From Anthoceros angustus (Eukaryota > Streptophyta > Anthocerotopsida > Anthocerotales > Anthocerotaceae): a stretch of DNA of 64,000 nucleotides. The stretch is taken from the NCBI GenBank assembly GCA_010909165.1, contig VJWM01000304.1:1-64000 (forward strand), given 5' to 3'. The notes under the pieces are model-generated. The model ran no database searches. It saw nothing but the letters and a program-made list of their open reading frames with translations, and was not told the origin of the DNA. The position numbers and the translations under genes were made by a program. Of the stretch, positions 55,305-64,000 are shown in pieces (position 1 is the first letter of the stretch; every line of letters starts with the position of its first letter).

Positions 55305-55933
55305 ACAGCGCTCAAGAATCCAACTCTATGTCCCTCGCCGTGCTTTCAATCTCCGTTACCGCGTCACCCTTGGTGCTCCAACTTCCAACGCCAGCTTTCT
55401 TGGTGCTTTCCAGCAGCTCCTGGCGCCCCTTCACGCTCCACAGCGACTGCCTCTCCTCCACCTCCTTTTCCTTTCCTTTTCTTCTTCGCCGATTGCCTGG
55501 AGCTAAGGTTTCCTCCTAGCCTTCAGCGCACACACAGTCCGTCTCCTTCTCGCGCGCCGCCTTCCCTTCCTTTGCAAGTCGCGGTGACGATGGCAATGGC
55601 AGCCTTCCTTCTCCTCTCTTGTGCTTACGCTCCAGCTCCAGTCTCAGCCCTTCGCGAAGTGCGGACGCCCCAATTTGAAGAGAGAGTAGGCGCTGTCCAA
55701 ACTGCAATTTGCCCTCCTTGGATTGTTGCCACCTGGAGACTTCTCAACCCTAGATTGGGTTTCCCATTCCCAAATTCCTAATTCTGCCTAAATTACCTAT
55801 TCCCCTGTCCTATGGATAACCCCGAATTAATTACCTTCTAATTAATCCTATTTATCTATTCCCCTATTGGTGAGCATATATAGTGGATATCCCCCCTATT
55901 CTAATTCCCTTTTCTGGCCGAGATCTCGTCAGC

Positions 55934-55966
55934 CTACCACGGTAGTCTGCCAGCCTACCGTGGTAG
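55934..55966. repeat. 12-bp inverted repeat in family D promoter region
   Basis: CTACCACGGTAG (55,934-55,945) and its reverse complement CTACCGTGGTAG (55,955-55,966), within four imperfect repeats of 'cagcctaccg..tagtctg'. Confidence 0.9.
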
Positions 55967-56857
55967 TCTGCTCTTCCTCTCAGCCTACCGGCATAGTGTG
56001 GCAGCCTACCGCCCCTTCGGACTGCCTTTCTATCTCGCCTGGGGGTCGTTTTGACTCGTTTCTTTTCCCAAGATATCCCCTCTGCCTTTCTACCCATATC
56101 CTACAGCTCCGGATCCAAGGTTCTCAGAAAATCCCCAACATGTCCCTCTTCAATCATTTGCAGCCAACGGAGGAGTTAGTGGCGACATCGGCCAGCAAAC
56201 GGGGAATGAAGACTCTTTGAAGATGCTCCATGATAGGTATGGACAAACCAAACAGGAGAAAAGGAGCAAAGAGGATTCCACCCCAGGGGACGTCGCCGAT
56301 GAAGAGGAAGGAAGGAAGGGAGATGGGTACCGCATCACCATGGTGGTAGTCGACTACCTCGCCTCGCTGACACGCTGTAGGGTCTTGATGGAAGGAGCGC
56401 GACCAGGCGGCGGAAGCTGAAAAGGAGGCGCTGCGCGCGGAGGGGGCGAATTGTTGTCTCCTCCCTGGCCCGGCTCTTCCCTTATTCAGCGGGGTGAGGG
56501 AACTCACCTCCCTTCCTCAGTAGTCGGACCCCGGCTCCTTCTCCTCCGCCGGTAATGCTTCTCCCACCGCCTGCCTCCTTCTCCGGTAGGCCACTGACCC
56601 CGGCTCCTTCTCATCCGCAGCCCGGGCCATTAGGGACCCGACTCCCGTCAGCCCCCTCGGGCACTGCCTCTACCCCAGTCTGCAGATCACCGGTGGTAGC
56701 CTCACACTGCGGTCCGCATCACCGTGGTAGGTGGTCACTCACCGGGTAGGGTGACCCCTATGAGGCGTGTCCCCTCCTTACTTTCCACGCCATCTTCCTT
56801 CGCGCCAGTTTCTCCTCCGTCCTTCGACTTCCGCTCTGAGTCAGTGTCACTGTGGCC

Positions 56858-57853
56858 TCATCGGTCTCGAGCCTCCGCTGCACTTGGGCTCCTTCTATCA
56901 TCATCATGAGGACCCAATGTCCTCCTCTTGGCCAAACGCAACACTTCGTTGTTGGCCTTCAATATCTTGTTGTGAAGATGGGCTCCCAAGCTATGGTACT
57001 GCATTTGGAGATCGTCCAACTCCGTGGGCCACTCTCCATCTTCACATCTACCCTTGTAGGCATCCCTTGAGGTGGTCAATTCTCCCACCTTCACATGGAG
57101 GGTCACATTCTCCTCCCGTGCTTCCCTTAGCTGGTTGGCCAACTTCGCTTGAAGGGCATAATCTGCCCAAAACCCTCGCTTCCTCACCACCAGTATTCCA
57201 TGCACCACCTTCTTGTGGTACTCTTCCTCCTGGGACCTCCTTCTCTCCAAGTCCCCTAGTTGCTGAGCAAGCCCTTCCCTCTCCGCTTGCCAAGTACTCT
57301 TCTCGCGCTCTAACTCATGTAGTTGCTGGTCTCGAGCTTCCAGCTCCGCGCGCTTCTCCTCCAGATTGTACCGGGTCCTCCGCAGTTCTTCCTCCATGTC
57401 CCGGATTTTGATGGCTTGGGTAGCCATCACCTGCTCCTGCGCGTCCATTTGCTGGACCGCTTGCTTCTCTCTTCCTAGAGCCTCCGTTTTGCCTTTCTGC
57501 TCCTGCTCTAGTTGGGCAAAATGCTCCTCCGCCTTTTGCCTTCACGAGTCCCTTTGAATGGTTGCCGGGCTCTTCCTCCTGCTTTGGGATAACTTCCTTC
57601 CAGACCTTCTCCTCCGCTGGTCCATAAGGTCGGCTGGGTTTTCTCTGACCTTCTCCAACTTGGCTGCCTTCTCGTCGGACTCCATGGCCTCCAATTGCCA
57701 CTTGGTCCCTGCCCTTCTCTCTGTCATCTCTTGGGCCTTATTTGCCCGAACTTCCTCTTGACATGCCCACAAGGAGGCTGCTAACTCCCTAGCCCCCTTC
57801 AAGTCTACACGGCTGAGTGCCTCACAAGCACCCAGCAAATCTCCTAGGAACAT
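56858..57853 (-). CDS. Coiled-coil protein with LGPHDDD block (family D ORF)
   Basis: Two overlapping minus frames (57,853-57,542/57,315 and 57,448-56,858) make about 330 residues with one or two shifts. The long helix has clear heptads: AIKIRDMEEELRRTRYNLEE, KRAELEARDQQLHELEREK, LAQQLGDLERRRSQEEEYHK, then KLANQLREAREENVTLHVKV. The C-terminal part has HSLGAHLHNKILKANNEVLR and RRTLGPHDDDRR. The last block equals KLLGPHDDD in the LTR ORF of element A, with the preceding 'ENVTL' and 'RDA' helices also shared. It is the best-preserved member of this LTR-associated protein family. Role unknown; multimerising accessory or gag-like protein is inference. Confidence 0.65.
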
Positions 57854-57894
57854 GCTAATCTTGGAAGGGGGTTAATATACAGTAAGGGGGTTTT

Positions 57895-60800
57895 CAACCA
57901 AATATCGTCGGAAGGGGGTTTGGGATGGGTCGCATTCTGCTGCTTTGGGCAACATCGGTCAAGGCCTGAAAATAAGGGTCGATAAGGGATGAAATTGTCC
58001 GGGCGATGTCTCCATCACACAAAGGGTTAGCGAGTTCGCCATCGAATTTGGCATATTCGACCCATGCTTGCTTACCATAAGTACCGGAAGGACTAAAAGG
58101 GAACGGGTTGTTGAGGCATCTAAATAAACAAGGTCTTTTGAAGACATTGCGCAATCTTCACATCATCATTGGTAAAGAATGGTGCTTCTTTCCGAACCGT
58201 CCGAACCCATAGTCTTTTGTTTTGGCAAGAAGGGGCGCTCGGCCGGTGGGCGCGCCACAGCTATCTTTTCACGATTTAGGATTTAGGCATGCGTCGGATG
58301 GGTTATATCTGATTTGAACAAAATGTACAATACAGGGGTGCGGAAAACGGTTTCCATGCTACTAAAAGGATGGTGAAAAATGGCGGCGTGCCGGTGCCAT
58401 TGTCCTGTCCTCGCAACCTACGGCCGGAAGTGACTCCAACTTCTTCAACTTCCGATCCGAATGATAGCACCAGGTGATTCCCTATCACTAACGCGAGCTC
58501 CCACTTTGAGCCTAACACTTGGCGGTCGGCACGGACGGTCGAGTAAACCCTCTTGTCTCATGTCCACCGATGTTTGCCTCCACTTCATACATCTTTTCAC
58601 TCATCTCCCGAATTGACACCTTCCATGTCCAAGGGCCCGATGTCCTCACCGTCTTCGTCACTATCTTCGGTGCACTTTGGTGGTGGCTCGATGAAGCCCC
58701 GCAATTCATTCAACTTATCACGATCGCTTTTTGTCAATGGAATAGAGATGTTTACGAATTCAAATGAACCCATAATACAAGATGACGGTTTTATTGATGA
58801 AGACTTCTTGAACATTCTTGAAATTTGCCTTCCCACCCTTTTTCCTTCCAATCCCAATTTGTCTCGGTGGAAGGGTGCGAATCACATATTCTTCCACGTA
58901 TCGCCTTCATATGCATCTGTGCTCGATCTGCAGTGAACCAGAAATGAGGCTCTTCCACATCCAACCTCACGATTAACTTTCCCAATCCAGAAAGGCCGAT
59001 TATGCGTATCGCTGGTACAAGGTACTGCGATGAACATCCCTTCCTTTATGTCTTTTACATCTCCATGCAAACGTGCCATTTCCTGCTGCTGCCTTCCCAA
59101 CTGTCGGTAAGGCCCCAAGTACATATCCCGTTGGGGGAGTTCTCTTAGCAACGCCTCCTCTAGGATAGCTTCATCGGGAACTTGGAGTGGTTGCGCTGTT
59201 TCTTCCGATTCTGCCCGAGAGAACCATTTCCACGGCACTTCTAGTGCGAGCCCAATGTTGTTCTCCACGATTATTGCGATTTCTTCTTGGTCCACCCAGA
59301 ATGCTTCCCACCATCCATATTCCGGTCACATATGGCGCAGCTCAAGCAGACCGCTCTCAAATGTGCCACTCCTTGGAGATAACCCCGACGTCCCTTTCTT
59401 GTCTCGAGCCGGAGGGCCGGTCTTGTATGTATATGGAGGGACAAATTTCAAAAACTCCAACCCGGCGGTTTCCCAATACATCGATGTCGAATATTGCTTG
59501 CTCCTAATTCATCGCATTACAGTCGGTTTGTCTTCTCTGGTGATTTTAAAGCGCTGGAAAGATAAGTTGTTCAATTTTCTCACCGATGAATATGCTCGCG
59601 ACCATCGCCTTGTCTAATCGGCCATACATATGACCGGAAGTCCGGACCTCCGCAAAACTTTGATCTCCGGTGTAGGCGTGTATGCATGAACCGATGTGGG
59701 AAGAGTGTGTGCCTCCTTGTGCTTCAAGCTTTTGGAAAAGCAAGAGAACATTTGGTCGATTTGGTCGTGAGTGTGCCCAACAAGGAGGAACCCAACCTTC
59801 ACCTTTGAAAAGTTCCCATATCAACTAGCATGTTCAAATCATGCAAAACAACATGGTTCTTGTTTTCCGGCAAGTGTTGTCAAGCTGCAAATAGAGCACT
59901 TTGGGTAGCACTCCTTTATAATTAAGAATAACATCTTGAATAATCACGATTGTCGATTCGCATCGTTCCTCAAATTGGCATAGTGCAAAAACACTCTTGC
60001 TGCGTCGTATAATTGTGGATCATGCAACCCACTACGTGCCGCAGATACACGGTCCTCATCAAGATTCTTTGGCCAACGCAAAGTGTGGAATCTCGGTCTT
60101 CTTGGTCCATTTCTATAGCGAGGAGCATGTACTTATCCGGTTCCTGTAACTCTTTTCACGGTGTTTTGCCATTTTTCCCGCTCCTCCTGCAGTGTGCCTC
60201 TAGCTGCGATATTTTTCGCCCTACAAACACGTTCCAAGTGTCACATCCTTCCAAGTTTTCACGTTCCCAATTTCACACATACAAACACGCTTCTTCCACA
60301 CCACAAGCGAAGAGAATCCATGAAACCCATTGCATACAACAAACCGATGTCGTGGACTATCACCTCTTCACACATACATTTACCATCTTCCCCAATCTAA
60401 AATGTTCAAAACGTCCACCTTCTAGGTCATATATTATGGTTGGCGAGTTTGAAGGTGGATGGGGCCAGGGCGCGGTGGCCCGGCCCCTAAACTCGACCAA
60501 TCAAACCTACAACCAGGGGCCATCCATGAACAAGGACTGCGAGTTTCAAACATGGTACTCGAGCAACTTGATGCAGCAGTCGGTCATCCGAGGTGGGCGC
60601 CGGGTGGCGCCACCCGACACTCAGTTTTCGAACCATCCGCATACCGGTGCTCGGCGAACTATGGGATGAACGAAAAACTCCTCCCACCGGAGATGGGTTG
60701 TACTAGTGGTAGAGTGATATCTACCTTGATCAACCTTCCGAGTTGTATTCGAATGGTGGTCTTTAACCACGCACATATTGAGCGGTCGAGAACTGTTGGA

Positions 60801-62125
60801 TTTGGGAATCTTCACTCTGAAGTTAGATTTCCATAACTTCAAAAACGCGTCGTCAAGCTGCGGACGAGCTTTGACACCGCTGCTTGTACAATGACCATAT
60901 CTCCTTTGTATAGGTGTCGCAGGTTATACACCGCACGTTGAAGTCTTCACCATGAAGCGAAAAGCATTATCCATCCACGCTAGAGCACCAAGTGCATGGG
61001 GACTTATGAATTGGGTTGGTTCGAACACTATCCCACGGGCATTCCTCATGACCCTCCCTTTCGATTCCTCGTATCTGTGCCCCATACAATATACTCTTCA
61101 AGGCCTTCATGTAGCAGGAACCGATCCCATAACATGCGTAAAAACTCTTTCTTTGTTAGTTTGACTCGGGTCCCGATGTACGAGGCTTTGAAGAAATGTC
61201 TCTTGCTCTTGTGAGGAACCTATATCGTTGCTCAAGGCCTTGCTTGGTCAACCTCTGCATGCACATTTGGTTGCAACACGGTTTAAGAAAGTCCGTCACC
61301 TTCTCCAGTTCACATTTTGCAAAGACACCCCTGCCCGTCGCGCGCTTGTCCGAGCTTTGTTGTCATCAATGTCTCACTTAAAGGCTTGGGATGGAATGTT
61401 CCGGATGCACCGGAGGGTGAACAAAGTCATCATCCCCATCCTCGATCCACGGATCATTTGCTTGTGGAAGAACTCGATCCTGCGGTCATCCTCGCACATC
61501 GCTCCTTGGCGGAACAAACCACGGGGATTCACCCCATCTCCCTTCCTTCGTGTCTTCGATGCGGATTCCCATCAATGGCGCATATAAGTTCAAGTTCACG
61601 GGGTCATGGGCACCCCACGGAATGCCGGAGAGGACGCTTGTCGATGGCGGCGAGCATTACCGCAATACCACGTGCGGTGTGCATGAGATGGAATCGCCAC
61701 GGATGGGGTGGACTATTCGGCCACAACATTGTCTTCACCGCAAACAAGGCTTTCTTGTTGAAGGCAAACTAACCTTCCGAGTTCGGACTCGTTTTCGTTG
61801 CTCATGATCGGGGAAGGGCGGGGCCCCATCGATCTGACCATCCTTGCTCCTCACAAGAGAGTCACCTACCATCCGGAAATCAAAGACCCCTCTTCCTCAC
61901 ACGTTCTGCTGCGACAACATCAATGTCGTCATTACATGGGTGAGCAGAGGCGGAGACGATGCAAACCCAACACTTGTTCTCAAGTACATGTTCCCCTTGA
62001 TCGCACAAAGCGTGAGGAATGAACTTTGTGGACGAAAACTCGACCTCTTCGACAACGATGTGGGTGGCGCGCAACATTGTCGACGAGGACTCCGCACCTC
62101 TAACCTCTGGAAATATGGTCCTCAC
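57895..62125 (-). pseudogene. DUF7869-domain protein, copy 2
   Basis: KVGFLLVGHTHDQIDQMFSC continues into FSKSLKHKEAHTLP (59,800-59,700), identical to copy 1. RELPQRDMYLGPYRQLGRQQ (59,150-59,090) and GMFIAVPCTSDTHNRPFWIG (59,040-58,985) match copy 1 with substitutions. Upstream, ARDISSKPRTSG (61,205-61,170) matches ARDISRVLGSSE, and APSAWGLM-region codons match ALGAISRM. Downstream it has an acidic stretch CTEDSDEDGEDIGPLDMEG (58,680-58,620) and a C-terminal frame NPFPFSPSGTYGKQAWVEY ending at 57,894. More frameshifted than copy 1 in the core (59,550-59,990). Function unknown. Confidence 0.6.
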
Positions 62126-62159
62126 TCTTCACGAGCGTGGTATGCCATGACATAGGCGG

Positions 62160-62680
62160 CCGTGGTGAAGGTAAGGTGGAAATGCCATTATGAGCAAATA
62201 AACCGAAAGATCTTCACCGGTAGAACTTGGCGGTGACACCGCCTCTTCATTGTTTTCTCGGCATTGGGGTTCACATGTACGGCTTTTGACTTAGGGTCCT
62301 ATAAATGGTTTTCCATGTAATCATTTCCTTAATTGACATTTATGGTTAGGGTTGCCACATGTGTATGGCGTGACCGAGCAGGCGTCATACTTTCGATTCA
62401 GTGGAGAGTAACCACGAGAGGCGAGCAAGTTCTTCCGAGCCAGGCAGTGGCGGCCGCCTCGGCGGCATCAACTCTCGGAGAAGGACTTTTGGCGCTGTCT
62501 CCCAGCACGCGACTTCTCCACGCTGCGATCCTCCGCCATTTCCTCTTCGCCGCGATTCACATAGTCTTCCGGTATGGCCCCTCCCCCTTCCTGTTCTGCA
62601 AATTTCCTTCAAGTTGTGCGACGCTGATTCCTTCTTTGAATTGCGCTGCCTTCCTATGGCAGATTGTATCTAATCTCTTC
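62160..62680. promoter_or_regulatory. Shared intergenic region, copy 2
   Basis: It corresponds to 28,046-28,554. A 'gggtcctataaatggttttc' word at 62,296-62,315 contains a good TATA box (TATAAATG) on the plus strand, about 370 bp before the start of the plus gene. Confidence 0.4.
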
Positions 62681-62683
62681 AGG

Positions 62684-64000
62684 ATGGCAAGCGGAAGACG
62701 AAGTAGGAAGGAACGTGGAGAAGAGGCAACATCGACCCGATGCCCAAAACCAAGAAATCCGGCGGCAAGAAGAAGGATGCGGCGGAATTTCGGTGTGGAT
62801 GTCGGAGAAGGCACGCCTACCTCCGGTGGAGGCGCGAGATACAACCAGCCATCAAGCACCCCAGAGGTAATTTGTCAATTGGGCATGGGAAATCGGGCAG
62901 CCTAACATCCGGGAAGGCCAGCGAAGGAGAAGGAGCGGGGAGACCGAGGAAGAGACCCCACAGGCAATCTGCAGCGCCTATTCCAACGCCATTTAACTAT
63001 GAGGATATCTATTGCCATACGGCGGTTGGGGAGCAAGGTGGAGGCCAATGTTCTGCTCGAGAAGGACTGGATGTTGACACAGGATGAGGAGCCTTCGGAG
63101 GAGAACAATTTTTGGACTCCTCTATTGAAACTGTGGGTCGTAGGGTTCAAGGGGGCCTTGCCAAACCAGAGCAAGGGCTGGCTGGGTTCTATGGGCGACT
63201 GTGGATATGGATGGACGAGAGCCTGTGTTTCAGATGCTGTGCACAACAAAGCCTTTGGTATTTGATCGGATAAGCGAAGATGAAACCATGTACAAGGCTT
63301 ATGAGGTCAGCCTACATGGCTTCCAAAGCAAGAAGTGCAGTCCTTCAAACCTGGTGGAGGATTTGAAATGCTATCGTCGATATAAGTAAAACTTTGGAAT
63401 AAGGTTTTCAAGGCGATTGATGCAAATCGTTGTATGTTGGTTTCCATGACTTGTGCCTTCTATCTTGCGTTTCCTCAATCCTTTTTACATTTTGCGGGAT
63501 GCTCGCAAGCTAGAGCATTACGACCATATGCGGAAGATTACCGAATCCGTCATCCGGCATAGGAGGAAATGTCTGGCAGTCGAGCCCGGCTTGAATGTGC
63601 ATGACGGGCTCACCGGCCGGCGCGGTGCGGCTAGTGAGCTCGGCCCATCGATGAGGAGGATGGGTGTATACCGTCCTTGGCCACTCCGATGGCGACTTTC
63701 GGGAGGCGGAGGATGGAAGGATGCTCCGTTCTGGACATTCCTTTTCCGGCTCCTCCATGGAGGTACCCAGTGGTCGGTCGGAGGAGGTGAGGCGCCGGCG
63801 GCCGCGCCCTCCTGAATAAGTCTTTGGAGACACGTTACGGACTGGGTTTGGGGTTCCCAAGGCACCGAAGGGTTGGGCGCCGGCCGCTGCTGCACCCTTG
63901 CACTTGTTGCGGAAGAGGCGGTGGGCGGCGGTGGGCGGCGCGGTTCTATTGAGGCACCTCCTGTCCGCCCGATCCGAGAGTATGGAGACAGGGGACTCGA
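62684..64000 (+). pseudogene. ParB-type protein, copy 2, N-terminal part
   Basis: MASGRRSRKERGEE (62,684) starts in the same place as copy 1. NYEDIYCHTAVGEQGGG, LKLWVVGFKGALPNQSKGWL and MLCTTKPLVFD follow, then SLHGFQSKKCSPSNLVEDLK (63,307-63,370), which matches the copy 1 block GFHWKKCAPRGLVEDF. A frame from 63,453 (RFLNPFYILRDARKLEH) and the segment SELGPSMRRMG (63,630-63,665) match copy 1 SLAHRRGRW (29,461). Frames change at least three times. The ParB-like and methyltransferase-like parts would lie beyond the window. Confidence 0.45.

Larger units (their letters stand above)
55305..57858 (-). repeat. Family D LTR-like copy with coiled-coil ORF upstream of its promoter
   Basis: On the minus strand this runs coiled-coil ORF (57,853-56,858), about 0.8 kb of interrupted sequence, a short-repeat block with a hairpin (55,990-55,934), a TATA word CTATATATG (55,883-55,875), a 'tctagggttgagaag' block and a U5-like stretch to 55,305, where LTR E begins. 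The order ORF, repeats, TATA, U5 is the one seen in LTR A and family C. LTR ends TG/CA were not identified, so LTR status is inferred from the parallel with A and from the D' and D'' copies. Confidence 0.5.
57852..64000. mobile_element. Divergent DUF7869 / ParB-type unit, copy 2 (cut by window end)
   Basis: The gene order and strands match copy 1: minus DUF7869 gene (57,895-62,125) and plus gene from 62,684. The left border coincides with the first codons of the family D coiled-coil ORF, so the unit abuts or interrupts it. The methyltransferase-like part would lie beyond 64,000. Confidence 0.5.

Noticed and set aside
1-64000. tRNA, rRNA or other structured RNA genes
   Set aside because: I looked for A/B boxes and cloverleaf arms and found none convincing; the only B-box-like word is in the 36,560 palindrome.

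Overview
The window looks like repeat-dominated nuclear DNA of a streptophyte. A seed-free land plant (fern or lycophyte) fits best, and a charophyte alga cannot be excluded. The evidence is a Ty3/gypsy retrotransposon with a tRNA-Asp-type primer site of the plant Tat/Athila kind, a CACTA (En/Spm) transposon, a pentatricopeptide-repeat fragment of the 'KCG...DA..VF' type, and two copies of a gene with the DUF7869 signature. I see no intact housekeeping gene. Almost every reading frame is broken by small indels, many of them at CG-rich words. The two LTRs of one element are near-identical outside such words, so part of the frameshifting may be sequence error rather than decay.

Layout, left side. 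1-2.76 kb is minus-strand gag and protease of a Ty3/gypsy element (family C) whose PBS and LTR promoter lie at 2.74-3.5 kb. A complete family A gypsy element (4,033-15,952; LTRs of 2.8-2.9 kb, gag-PR-RT-RNaseH-IN) is inserted in the C LTR. Beyond it the C coiled-coil ORF resumes on the minus strand (15,953-17,664), then meets a second, inverted C copy on the plus strand (17.7-21.33 kb). 21.3-23.46 kb holds a family D fragment, GC-rich minisatellites and an unrecognised ORF.

Middle. 23.47-32.4 kb is a composite unit of two divergent genes: a minus-strand DUF7869 protein and a plus-strand protein with a ParB-like motif followed by a methyltransferase-like region. 32.7-42.0 kb is mostly tandem duplications and minisatellites. 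42.5-52.7 kb is one minus-strand gene of a widespread uncharacterised eukaryotic family (motifs DFSxNY...QDEIQ..HW and GHGKGExDGAGA). A 7.1-kb CACTA transposon (43,524-50,638, flanked by CAA) splits it. The CACTA carries subterminal repeats, a PPR fragment, a repeat-rich ORF and a transposase-like region.

Right side. 53.7-57.85 kb holds further LTR pieces (families D and E) with another coiled-coil ORF. 57.85 kb to the window end is a second, paralogous copy of the DUF7869/ParB-type unit in the same orientation, cut by the window edge.

The two most unusual things are the repeated divergent DUF7869 + ParB/methyltransferase-like unit, and a group of gypsy elements that carry a coiled-coil protein gene inside, or directly upstream of, their LTR promoter.
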